A stretch of DNA of 16,557 bases, from positions 1 through 16,557 of the forward strand of contig CBFHWY010000062.1 in assembly GCA_965659675.1 (NCBI GenBank), in the 5' to 3' direction. The position numbers and the translations under genes were made by a program. The notes under the pieces are model-generated. The model ran no database searches, was not told the origin of the DNA, and saw only the letters and a program-made list of their open reading frames with translations. Shown piece after piece: positions 5,918 through 13,180 of this stretch; the first letter of the stretch is position 1; each line of letters begins with the position of its first letter. This stretch comes from CBFHWY01 sp965659675 (GTDB taxonomy: Bacteria; Bacteroidota; Bacteroidia; Flavobacteriales_G; Salibacteraceae).

Positions 5918-7366
5918 TCATAGCCTTTGATATAACTTAAAATGCTCATTAGACCATGTAAGCTTTACTTCACTTTGATGCTCCGGCAGCCAAAATTCCT
6001 CGAGCGCTCCATTGTGATTATGATAGTTGGTCAGAAAATACCTCGTATCCATTTGCTCGAAAGTGTGTTCGAGTTCCTGCAGGCTTTGATAAGGCTCATT
6101 GCTGTAGGAATCAAGGCCAGCGTAAAGGCCTAAGACCCGGGGTTTTTTGAAGAGCACATGTTCATCTTTTGGAATGTTATTCCTCAAATATTCGAAGCAT
6201 TCCTGACTACTTTTCAATTGGGGGCCGGGCAGTGGGTCAGAAAAGTGCTTGTTGATCCAGGGATAATTCATGAAATAGAAAATCAGATTTATACCGACCA
6301 GTGCATAAAGGGGCCAATTCTTTAGAAACTCCCAGCGCATTTGTATCAAAACAAAACTCTCATAGAGCAGAATGAACAGAAAAGGTAGAATGAGCAATAG
6401 GTATCTTGGTGCCTGAGCCTGACTCGGAAAAAAGAGCAATAGGCCTAGGTGTACAAAGACAAAAAACTCAATAATACCAGGACCAAAAAGAAAGAGTCTG
6501 AAGCTAATGCCTATAAAAAGCAGTGCAAACAGGAAGATCGACAGAACTTTCCCAAATGAAAGCAGGTCCGGGTAGATCAAAAGAAGGTAATTATCGAAGG
6601 GTTGGTAGTAGAGTGCAAAGTTGCGTTCCACTGTTATCCAAACCTCTCCAAAACTGAAGTTATTCAAATAAGCACTAAAGCTGGAGGGTACTCCGAAGGC
6701 CTGGTTAATTAAGCCAGGTAAGATCAAACAAATGAAGAAGAGTAAAAGCTCTTTTCTCTTTATACCAGCTCCTTCCCGAAGCCATTTGTAGGCTTTGTGT
6801 ACACCGATGGCGAATAACAAACTGAGGCCATATGGCTTGATCAGACAAGCCAGAATGAGCAGGACGCTAGTCTGCCAACTCATGCCTTCTTTCACATAAG
6901 AACGGTAGCTCAGTAAAGCAAAGAACAGAAAAGGAAGGTCTGCCATCACTTCAGACTTAAAGATTATGAGGTATGGCATGTAGCAGAGCATCAGAGTGAT
7001 TGCTATGGATGGCAAACTTTTGTAGTATAGTTTCAGTACACTAAAAAAGGCGAGTCCCAACAAGATGAGCCACAGGTTCATGTAAATGATCAGCAGGCTC
7101 ATGTTGTTGCCAAAAAGCGCAATCACAGGCGATAGAATCAATGGAAAGCCAATAGGGTAGAGCTCAGGGCCGAGCATGGGATGCTCTTCATTGTAGATAT
7201 AATGGTGATTTTGTTGACTTTGGAATTCAGCTAAATTGATGGCTTGCTGAATGTACTGAGCAAAATCTCCACCCCAGTCGTGCGTTTCCCTATGGTTGAT
7301 CCACAGCAGAGGAAGAAGGATAAGGCCAAGAGCCAGGTAATCGCGGATATTCTTCCAATTAAGCAT
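5918..7366 (-). CDS. Multipass membrane glycosyltransferase, GT39/PMT-like
   Basis: A 482-residue integral membrane protein with about ten hydrophobic helices. The N-terminal helix (10-23) is followed by a periplasmic loop bearing the acidic motif H29-DWGGDFAQY, where D30 or D34 is the expected catalytic or metal-binding acid of GT-C enzymes. YPIGFPLILSP (70-80) and K137-SEVMADLPFLFFALLSY, with its acidic pair, are also typical of GT39/ArnT-like transferases. Such enzymes use polyprenyl-phosphate sugars to glycosylate lipids or proteins on the periplasmic side; the acceptor here is unknown. The C-terminal about 120 residues are a soluble tail (ECFEYLRNNIPKDEHVLFKKPRV, then YLTNYHNHNGALEEFW), which resembles other Bacteroidota members. 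The start is ATG 7364-7366, preceded by TATGTTTG four bases upstream, and the gene is divergent from the PCD gene. Confidence 0.85.
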   Translation of the reverse strand: MLNWKNIRDYLALGLILLPLLWINHRETHDWGGDFAQYIQQAINLAEFQSQQNHHYIYNEEHPMLGPELYPIGFPLILSPVIALFGNNMSLLIIYMNLWLILLGLAFFSVLKLYYKSLPSIAITLMLCYMPYLIIFKSEVMADLPFLFFALLSYRSYVKEGMSWQTSVLLILACLIKPYGLSLLFAIGVHKAYKWLREGAGIKRKELLLFFICLILPGLINQAFGVPSSFSAYLNNFSFGEVWITVERNFALYYQPFDNYLLLIYPDLLSFGKVLSIFLFALLFIGISFRLFLFGPGIIEFFVFVHLGLLLFFPSQAQAPRYLLLILPFLFILLYESFVLIQMRWEFLKNWPLYALVGINLIFYFMNYPWINKHFSDPLPGPQLKSSQECFEYLRNNIPKDEHVLFKKPRVLGLYAGLDSYSNEPYQSLQELEHTFEQMDTRYFLTNYHNHNGALEEFWLPEHQSEVKLTWSNEHFKLYQRL

Positions 7367-7370
7367 GCTT

Positions 7371-7378
7371 CAAACATA
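7371..7378 (-). promoter_or_regulatory. -7 box of the GT39-like gene
   Basis: On the minus strand this reads TATGTTTG, a perfect TAnnTTTG. It is separated from the ATG by only AAGC, so transcription would start at or very near the initiation codon. The -33 region shows no clear TTG. Confidence 0.5.
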
Positions 7379-7396
7379 ATTATTTGCGAATCTTGT

Positions 7397-7404
7397 TACA
7401 TTAG
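7397..7404 (+). promoter_or_regulatory. Possible -7 box of the PCD gene
   Basis: TACATTAG has one mismatch to TAnnTTTG and lies exactly 4 nt before the ATG at 7409. The divergent GT39 box begins 19 bp to its left, so the two promoters would overlap. Confidence 0.3.
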
Positions 7405-7408
7405 ACAC

Positions 7409-7642
7409 ATGTGGAAAGAAGAAAACAATAAACTCGTTCGTACATTCGAATTCTCAAATTTCATTGAAGCCTGGGCCTTTATGTCGAAGGTAGCCATCAC
7501 TGCTGAAAAAATGAATCATCACCCAAATTGGACCAATGTTTACAATAAGGTTGAGATCAGCTTGAGTACCCATGATGAAGGTGATGTTGTTACGGAAAAG
7601 GATCGGAAATTGGCTGAAGCGATCGATCAGCTCTTCCCCTAA
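7409..7642 (+). CDS. Pterin-4a-carbinolamine dehydratase, short form
   Basis: A 77-residue protein of the PCD/DCoH family, which dehydrates 4a-hydroxytetrahydrobiopterin so that the pterin cofactor of aromatic amino acid hydroxylases can be recycled. The core signature E33-KMNHHPNW holds the two catalytic histidines (H37, H38), followed by NVYNKVEISLSTHDEGDVVTEKD with the third conserved His (H55) and the helix-closing LAEAIDQLF. The start at ATG 7409 gives the compact form common in Bacteroidota. A longer in-frame opening from 7244 would run antisense to the first 120 bases of the GT39 gene and adds no family sequence, so it is rejected. No phenylalanine hydroxylase gene is in view. The TAA overlaps the stop of the convergent QTMAN-like gene by 4 nt. 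Confidence 0.9.
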   Translation: MWKEENNKLVRTFEFSNFIEAWAFMSKVAITAEKMNHHPNWTNVYNKVEISLSTHDEGDVVTEKDRKLAEAIDQLFP

Positions 7643-8727
7643 TGGTTCAATGCGGATAAACTTTGATGGTATGTATGTCTAAGGCTTGACCAATCAAAAC
7701 GAACCAGGTCTTTAGCGTCAAATTGTTGTTTAAGTCCAGCAAAGCCCTTGATCGCTTCCCGCAGTCGATCCTTAAATGCACCAGGCTCGTACAAACTGAA
7801 GCTTTTTTCAAATAATTCTGGAAATGCAAGACGATTTGGTAGGACTGGAAAAGCGCCACAATAAACGGCTTCAACTACTGAAATCCCAAAAAAATCCTGA
7901 TTTGAGGTGACCGGTAAGATGTCTGATCGTTTGAGCCATTGAGCATATTCATCAAAACTTTGGGCATAGCCAAATTGGATGATCTCTTCCTTCAGGACTT
8001 CCTTTGCCTTTTCGAAAACCTCAGGCACAGTAGCATAACGTTCTCCTAAAATGATCAGCTCAAATTCTAGCCCCTCCTCTTTAAGCTCTATGAGGCTGTC
8101 GAAGAATTCTTCTGGATTCTTGTCGTGTTCCCAACGGTGATTCCACAAAATAGACGGAACTTTATTCTGTTTTCTTTCAAAAGCGTCAAAGCGTTTAAGA
8201 TCCAGGCCTAATGGAAGAAGCTCTGATTTGTTCCGAATACTCTTGATGCTATCGAGGTTTCGATGGTCGGGGTAAAATCGCAACATCAACTCAAGTCCTT
8301 CAAGAAAGCTATTCATGTTGTACTCCGAGTTGAAATAGACACGATCTGCGCACAGTGCGGAAGAGTAGTTGATGAAAGCATAATGCAGGTCACGCCCATC
8401 TTTGGCATCGCGATCTCCTTCTTGCCAGGGGTAGGCCAACTGGTTTTCGTGAAAATAGATCGCTGCTGGAAGGTTCATACTTTTTTGGCGGGTCAGGCTC
8501 AGAAAGGTCGAAAGATCAAGCATGTCAGTGGCTAAGATCAGATCAGCATCAAAATCGGCATTGTTGTACTCTTTGGCCAGGGTCACAGCTCCACCGTGCA
8601 TTCGCCATTTCCAATAGGCATCTTTAAGTGAAAAAATACACGTATTAAAATCTAAATGAGACTGAAAGCCTTTAGCCCAGGCCTTGTGAGAACCTCCGTA
8701 AAAGGCTTCTATCAGGGCGACTTTCAA
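7639..8727 (-). CDS. tRNA-queuosine mannosyltransferase-like glycosyltransferase (DUF3524/GTDC1 type)
   Basis: A 362-residue GT-B glycosyltransferase. The N-terminal domain carries the family hallmark I6-EAFYGGSHKAW, then F92-HENQLAYPW and the F118-INYSSALCADRVYFNSEYN region. The C-terminal domain opens with W195-NHRWEHDKNPE and carries the donor-site segment Q277-DFFGISVVEAVYCG, with the E286 expected of GT4-like folds, then PNRLAFPELF. The family (formerly DUF3524) includes human GTDC1, now known as QTMAN, which mannosylates queuosine-34 of tRNA-Asp. Whether bacterial members act on tRNA is not established, so the activity is an inference from family membership. Translation starts at TTG 8725-8727, overlapping the comB-like stop as TTGA, which indicates coupled translation. 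It is the last gene of the gcvT operon and its TAG overlaps the PCD stop. Confidence 0.85.
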   Translation of the reverse strand: MKVALIEAFYGGSHKAWAKGFQSHLDFNTCIFSLKDAYWKWRMHGGAVTLAKEYNNADFDADLILATDMLDLSTFLSLTRQKSMNLPAAIYFHENQLAYPWQEGDRDAKDGRDLHYAFINYSSALCADRVYFNSEYNMNSFLEGLELMLRFYPDHRNLDSIKSIRNKSELLPLGLDLKRFDAFERKQNKVPSILWNHRWEHDKNPEEFFDSLIELKEEGLEFELIILGERYATVPEVFEKAKEVLKEEIIQFGYAQSFDEYAQWLKRSDILPVTSNQDFFGISVVEAVYCGAFPVLPNRLAFPELFEKSFSLYEPGAFKDRLREAIKGFAGLKQQFDAKDLVRFDWSSLRHTYHQSLSALNH

Positions 8728-9467
8728 GGGTCAATAAGGCTTTCTACTTCGGTTTCCAGGCGCACAAGTTCGCCATCCCTGAGTACCGGAATCACTTCAG
8801 TTTTATCGACCTGCAGACTGTACTTGATATCCTCTTTAAGGTTTAGATCTGCCAGGCGCTTTCGGTGTGAGGAATTTCTCAAGAATACCTGAGGGTCTTC
8901 TTCGCCTAATAAATAAAGGTGACGAGCAGCTAGAGCGGCATCGCTATAATGTTCATCGAAGCTCGGATGCTCAAAGAGTCGGTCCACCACCGCACCGGCG
9001 AACATGCTATCCTCTAGATTGATGCGCCCCTTCCAGCCTGAACAGAGTAATAGGATATCCTGATCCTGCTCAGCAAGCCAATTGCAAAGCGCAGATATAT
9101 TGGTGAAGGCACCAATGACCACCATATGATTGTCTTTCGCTAATTCAATCGCCCGAGTGCCATTTGTGGTGGTGATCACCACCGGCTGATTCTTAATTCT
9201 CGGATCGGTATAGCTGTACGGAGAGTTGCCAAAGTCGAAGCCATCCAATTTCTGACCATTTCTTTCAGCCCCTACAAGAAAACCCTTCTTTTTGTATTCG
9301 TTCGCCTTTTCAACGCTATCAACAGGGATCACTTTTTCTACTCCAAACTCAAAAGCTGTGCATATCGCGGAGGTGGCCCGCAAAATATCAATGACCACCA
9401 CAATACTGTTCTTTTGATCACAGAGTTCGTAAAGATTGGGGGAAAGACAAACGTCTACTTGCGGCAT
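8724..9467 (-). CDS. comB: Probable 2-phosphosulfolactate phosphatase
   Basis: A 247-residue ComB-family protein. Conserved blocks occur in order: V25-IDILRATSAICTAFEFG with the metal-binding Asp27, G66-AERNGQKLDGFDFGNSP, V97-ITTTNGTRA, and S143-GWKGRINLEDSMFAG. In methanogens ComB hydrolyses 2-phosphosulfolactate to sulfolactate on the way to coenzyme M. Many bacteria without coenzyme M carry the gene, and its physiological substrate there is uncertain. No ComA, ComC or sulfonate transport gene lies in the window. ATG 9465-9467 begins 9 nt after the gcvT stop, and the gene overlaps the next one by 4 nt, so the three are transcribed together from the gcvT promoter. Confidence 0.92.
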   Translation of the reverse strand: MPQVDVCLSPNLYELCDQKNSIVVVIDILRATSAICTAFEFGVEKVIPVDSVEKANEYKKKGFLVGAERNGQKLDGFDFGNSPYSYTDPRIKNQPVVITTTNGTRAIELAKDNHMVVIGAFTNISALCNWLAEQDQDILLLCSGWKGRINLEDSMFAGAVVDRLFEHPSFDEHYSDAALAARHLYLLGEEDPQVFLRNSSHRKRLADLNLKEDIKYSLQVDKTEVIPVLRDGELVRLETEVESLIDP

Positions 9468-9476
9468 TCGACTAAT

Positions 9477-10556
9477 TTATTTTAAAAAAGGGACTTTTAC
9501 CACTTTCGCCTTCAAAGACTTTTTGCGAACTGCGATATAGATCTCTGAGTCGACCTTGTTGTGGGGTAGGTTGACATAGCCCATTCCTATACCTTGTTTT
9601 AATGAGGGAGACATCGTTCCACTTGTCACGTGTCCGATCTTATTCCCTTCAGCATCAGTGATCTCATAACCCTGACGAGGAATACCACGATCGATCATTT
9701 CAAAACCAACCAGCTTGCGTGAAACGCCTTCTTCTTTTTGCTTGAGCAGATGATCCTTATCGATAAAGTCTTTGGTGAATTTAGTGATCCACCCTAATCC
9801 TGCTTCAATCGGTGAAGTAGTGTCGTCTATATCATTTCCATAGAGGCAGAATCCCATTTCGAGTCTTAAGGTATCCCTTGCAGCCAGGCCTATGGGCTGA
9901 ATGTCAAAACCAGCTCCCGCTTCCATTACTTTATCAAACACAGTCTTGATGTCCTTATTAGCGACATAGATCTCAAATCCTCCAGCACCCGTATATCCTG
10001 TTGCAGAGATAATGACATCATCAACTCCAGCGAATTTTCCTTTTTCAAAAGTGTAGTACTTCATTTCACCGAGATTCACCTCGGTGAGACCTTGCATGGC
10101 TTCAGCAGCATTTGGACCCTGAACAGCGAGCAGTGAGATCTCATCAGAACGATTCTCCATCTCTACGCCCATATCATTGTGAGAACTGATCCAATCCCAA
10201 TCCTTATCGATATTACTGGCGTTTACCACGAGCATATATTCATTCTCAGCCATGCGATAGATCAGAAGATCATCCACAATCCCACCTTTTCCATTTGGAA
10301 AGCATGAATACTGCACTTTTCCGTCAAAAAGTTTAGCGGCATCATTGCTACATACCTTCTGAATAAGGTCTAGAGCTTTATCGCCACGCAAAAAGAACTC
10401 TCCCATATGTGAGACATCAAACACGCCTACAGAAGACCTTACACAAAGGTGTTCTTCATTCACTCCTGCATACTGAATGGGCATATTGTATCCGGCAAAT
10501 GGAACCATCTTGGCACCCAAGGCCTCATGGGTAGATTTTAAGGCAATGTCTTTCAT
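9477..10556 (-). CDS. gcvT: Aminomethyltransferase, glycine cleavage system T protein
   Basis: A 359-residue T protein, which transfers the aminomethyl unit of glycine from lipoyl-H protein to tetrahydrofolate, releasing ammonia and giving 5,10-methylene-THF. The start ATG 10554-10556 (MKDIALKSTHEALGAKMVPFAGY) is the normal family start; upstream codons to 10610 read through the promoter and are rejected. Visible signatures are F20-AGYNMPIQY, V46-FDVSHMGEF, Q82-YSCFPNGKGGIVDDLL with the conserved catalytic acid (D95/D96), T186-GYTGAGGFEIY, R227-DTLRLEMG, S248-PIEAGLGW and G308-HVTSGTMSPSL. Length and all blocks are intact. gcvH and gcvP are not adjacent, as is usual in Bacteroidota. It leads an operon with the comB-like and QTMAN-like genes and has a perfect -7 box at 10573-10580. 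Confidence 0.97.
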   Translation of the reverse strand: MKDIALKSTHEALGAKMVPFAGYNMPIQYAGVNEEHLCVRSSVGVFDVSHMGEFFLRGDKALDLIQKVCSNDAAKLFDGKVQYSCFPNGKGGIVDDLLIYRMAENEYMLVVNASNIDKDWDWISSHNDMGVEMENRSDEISLLAVQGPNAAEAMQGLTEVNLGEMKYYTFEKGKFAGVDDVIISATGYTGAGGFEIYVANKDIKTVFDKVMEAGAGFDIQPIGLAARDTLRLEMGFCLYGNDIDDTTSPIEAGLGWITKFTKDFIDKDHLLKQKEEGVSRKLVGFEMIDRGIPRQGYEITDAEGNKIGHVTSGTMSPSLKQGIGMGYVNLPHNKVDSEIYIAVRKKSLKAKVVKVPFLK

Positions 10557-10572
10557 CTCGATAAAATTTGTG

Positions 10573-10580
10573 CAAATGTA
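10573..10580 (-). promoter_or_regulatory. -7 box of the gcvT operon
   Basis: On the minus strand this reads TACATTTG, an exact TAnnTTTG, 16 nt upstream of the gcvT ATG. The -33 element is weak: CTG rather than TTG, at slightly long spacing. Confidence 0.6.
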
Positions 10581-10635
10581 AAATAAGTACTTTCCTAGCG
10601 GCAGCGACACGGAATAAAGCTTTTGGGCTTTAAAC

Positions 10636-10643
10636 TATCTTTG
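10636..10643 (+). promoter_or_regulatory. -7 box of the WbpM/CapD-like gene
   Basis: TATCTTTG is an exact TAnnTTTG and lies 4 nt before the GTG start at 10648, implying a leaderless or nearly leaderless transcript. It is divergent from the gcvT promoter, with 55 bp between the two boxes. Confidence 0.5.
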
Positions 10644-10647
10644 CTTT

Positions 10648-12546
10648 GTGATCTTTCGCAAAGACAATACACCATCCTGGATCATTTTCCTCATCGACCT
10701 GGGAATTATTTTTGTGACCCTGAGTGTAGGATACCTTCTGCGGTTTAATTTCAACATCCCCCCAGAGTATTACATGACCTTCAAGTACGTATTCCCAATT
10801 GTGTTGGGGATTCGCGCATTTAGCTTCTACCTCGGGAAAACTTACACGGGCATCATAAGATACACCAGTAGCAAGGATACCGAGCGGATCTTTATTGTGG
10901 TTTCTTTAGGTACCCTGGTCATTGGCCTGCTGAACATTCTAAATTATTTTTTTGGTGATGGGTCCTTTCTTGTGCCCTTATCTGTGCTCATCATTGAGTA
11001 CCTCGCCTCCATGTTTGCGCTGGTCTCGTTCCGCATAGCGGTGAAGTTGATATACTTTGAGATCAAGAACAGTTCTTCTCAAAAAAGGAACCTGATCATC
11101 TTCGGGGCAGGAGAAAGTGGAGTGATCACTAAAAGAACGCTCGATAGAGTGAGCGCTACAAAGCAGAATGTGGTTGCATTCATCGATGACAACCCTACCA
11201 AAGTAGGGAAGAAGATCGAGGGGATCAAGATCTACGCTAAAAGTGATTTTGAGAGTTTGATCGAGAAGCATGATGTTGACTCTCTGATCATCTCAATACA
11301 GAATTTAAGTCGGGCTAAGAAGGATGAGATCGTTGATATGGCGCTGAAGTTCAAGGTTCAGGTCTTGAATGTTCCAGCAGCTTCTTCCTGGGTGAATGGA
11401 GAACTCAGTTATCGTCAGATCCAAAAAGTGAAGATCGAAGACCTTTTGGGTCGTGAAGAGATCAAACTGGATGTAAAGGATATCCGAGCGCAGCTTTTTC
11501 AGAAGGTGGTTTTGGTTACGGGTGCTGCAGGGTCTATTGGAAGTGAGATCGCCAGACAAGTGGCTTCGTATTCTCCTGCAAAGCTCATTCTGCTGGATCA
11601 GGCAGAGAGTCCTCTATACGAACTTCAGATCGAGATCGAAGAGAGTTACGGAAGTAATTTCGCCGAAATGGTGGTTGGCGATGTCCGCAGTGAATACAGG
11701 ATGCGTCAGGTATTCAATACTTTTCAGCCAGAGATTGTCTATCACGCTGCTGCTTACAAGCACGTGCCTATGATGGAGGAAAACCCTTCTGAGGCGGTGA
11801 GAACAAATATTTTGGGCACAAAGGTTTGCGTTGATCTATCTGATGAGTTCAAAGTGGAGAATTTTGTTTTCATCTCAACAGATAAGGCCGTGAATCCAAC
11901 AAATGTCATGGGCGCCAGCAAGCGTGTGGCAGAGATCTATGCTCAGGCTAAGAATCAGGTAAGCAATACCCGATACATCACCACGCGCTTTGGAAATGTA
12001 CTCGGTTCAAATGGCTCGGTCATTCCATTGTTCAAGCGACAAATCGAAAAGGGAGGGCCAATAACCGTGTCCCATCCCGAGATCACACGTTATTTTATGA
12101 CCATACCAGAGGCCTGCCAGTTAGTACTCGAGGCTGGTATGATGGGTCAGGGTGGAGAGGTCTTCATCTTTGATATGGGTCCTTCCGTTAAGATCGCCGA
12201 CCTAGCCAAAAAAATGGTGAAGCTATCTGGGCTCGAACTTGGGAAGGACATTCACATCAAATATGTTGGCCTTAGGCCAGGGGAGAAGTTGTTTGAAGAA
12301 TTAATGGCCGATAAAGAGAATCACCTCAATACGCATCATCCACAGATCATGATCGGTAAGGTAACGGAGTATCCCTACGATTCCGTTAACGCGACAATTG
12401 AGGAGCTCGACCGTATGCATCAGCAACTGAATAACCCTCGATTGGTTAAGAAGATCAAGGAAATTGTCCCAGAGTACAAAAGCAAGAATTCAGTTTACGA
12501 AAAGCTGGATAAGCGAAGCACACCCAAGAAAGCACTGAAAAACTAG
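10648..12546 (+). CDS. Membrane nucleotide-sugar 4,6-dehydratase, WbpM/PglF/CapD family
   Basis: A 632-residue polysaccharide-biosynthesis enzyme. Four transmembrane helices fill residues 10-135. A first Rossmann domain follows (I150-IFGAGESG, then VAFIDDNP), then the catalytic extended SDR domain. That domain has the NAD-binding loop T291-GAAGSIGSE, D345-V after VVG, A367-AAYKHVPMMEENP, and the active-site set S410-TDKAVNPTNVMGASKR. In this set T411, D412, K413, M421 and K425 match the PglF/WbpM arrangement in which Met replaces the usual SDR Tyr. Such enzymes convert UDP-GlcNAc to the 4-keto-6-deoxy intermediate for bacillosamine, FucNAc or QuiNAc-type sugars in surface glycans. Later blocks (TTRFGNVLGSNGSVIPLF, HPEITRYFMTI, GLRPGEKLFEEL) are intact. 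The start is GTG 10648-10650, fitting the family N-terminus. It may supply sugars to surface glycans, but no polysaccharide cluster surrounds it. Confidence 0.94.
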   Translation: MIFRKDNTPSWIIFLIDLGIIFVTLSVGYLLRFNFNIPPEYYMTFKYVFPIVLGIRAFSFYLGKTYTGIIRYTSSKDTERIFIVVSLGTLVIGLLNILNYFFGDGSFLVPLSVLIIEYLASMFALVSFRIAVKLIYFEIKNSSSQKRNLIIFGAGESGVITKRTLDRVSATKQNVVAFIDDNPTKVGKKIEGIKIYAKSDFESLIEKHDVDSLIISIQNLSRAKKDEIVDMALKFKVQVLNVPAASSWVNGELSYRQIQKVKIEDLLGREEIKLDVKDIRAQLFQKVVLVTGAAGSIGSEIARQVASYSPAKLILLDQAESPLYELQIEIEESYGSNFAEMVVGDVRSEYRMRQVFNTFQPEIVYHAAAYKHVPMMEENPSEAVRTNILGTKVCVDLSDEFKVENFVFISTDKAVNPTNVMGASKRVAEIYAQAKNQVSNTRYITTRFGNVLGSNGSVIPLFKRQIEKGGPITVSHPEITRYFMTIPEACQLVLEAGMMGQGGEVFIFDMGPSVKIADLAKKMVKLSGLELGKDIHIKYVGLRPGEKLFEELMADKENHLNTHHPQIMIGKVTEYPYDSVNATIEELDRMHQQLNNPRLVKKIKEIVPEYKSKNSVYEKLDKRSTPKKALKN

Positions 12547-13127
12547 CCGTGCATATATTCTTTCTCTCCGTATTTCGCAATAACACTCGCCTCAAAGCTT
12601 AAAAAGTCTTTCCAGACCTTGTCGACATCGATCTCCGGACTTCCATATTTTTTGGCGAATTGCAAGAACATGGAGTAATGATTTGCCTCACTTTTCATGA
12701 GTTTATGGTAGAAGTCAGACAATGCTTTGTCCTCGATATTTTCAGAAAGCACTCTGAATCTTTCGCAGCTTCTGGCCTCTATCATCGCCGCCAGCAGTAA
12801 TTTGTTGATGAGGTTCTGTTTTCTGCTACCACCTTTGTCAAAGAAGCCTTGAAGATCACGTACGTACTCATCTTTGCGCTCTCTGCCTAAGCTCAATCCG
12901 CGTTCTTTGAGCCGGTCCATCACCATCTGAAAATGCTCCATCTCTTCGCGCGCTAACTCGGCCATAGCATCTACCAGGTCTGTATACTCCGGAAATTGGA
13001 CGATCAAGGAGATCGCTGAGGAAGCAGCTTTTTGTTCGCAATACGCATGATCGGTCAGGATCTCTTCAATATTGTCCTCTGCGATCTTGGCCCAACGCGG
13101 GTCGGTTGGCAGTTTTAAGTTGAACAT
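12543..13127 (-). CDS. miaE: tRNA 2-methylthio-N6-isopentenyladenosine hydroxylase
   Basis: A 194-residue ferritin-like di-iron protein. The expected metal ligands appear in order: E31 in YCEQKA, E62 and H65 in REEMEHF, E117 in MIEARSCERF, and E147/H150 in KSEANHYSMF. MiaE hydroxylates the isopentenyl group of ms2i6A at position 37 of tRNAs reading UNN codons, using oxygen, to give ms2io6A. Length and ligand spacing fit the family well. The start ATG 13125-13127 is preceded 17 nt upstream by a perfect -7 box (13145-13152). The gene is divergent from the GDPD gene and its TAG overlaps the WbpM-like stop by 4 nt (CTAG). An unspecified rubrerythrin-like role is the alternative, but the combination of E-x-x-H motifs and the Cys-Glu-Arg-Phe helix favours MiaE. 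Confidence 0.92.
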   Translation of the reverse strand: MFNLKLPTDPRWAKIAEDNIEEILTDHAYCEQKAASSAISLIVQFPEYTDLVDAMAELAREEMEHFQMVMDRLKERGLSLGRERKDEYVRDLQGFFDKGGSRKQNLINKLLLAAMIEARSCERFRVLSENIEDKALSDFYHKLMKSEANHYSMFLQFAKKYGSPEIDVDKVWKDFLSFEASVIAKYGEKEYMHG

Positions 13128-13144
13128 TTCAAAAGAATTTTCGC

Positions 13145-13152
13145 CAAAGGTA
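13145..13152 (-). promoter_or_regulatory. -7 box of miaE
   Basis: On the minus strand this reads TACCTTTG, an exact TAnnTTTG, 17 nt from the miaE ATG. No clear -33 TTG lies upstream. The start of the divergent GDPD gene is 28 bp away. Confidence 0.55.
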
Positions 13153-13180
13153 AAAGAGAATTCTTCGTACTTTGTCGCAG

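Noticed and set aside
5836..5949. Upstream extension of the exported protein to ATG 5949
   Set aside because: It would overlap the end of the GT39-like gene, place 38 unrelated codons before a clear signal peptide, and lie upstream of the best promoter in the window.
7244..7408. Longer N-terminus for the dehydratase starting at 7244
   Set aside because: It runs antisense through the start of the GT39-like gene and adds no PCD-like sequence; ATG 7409 gives the usual compact family member.
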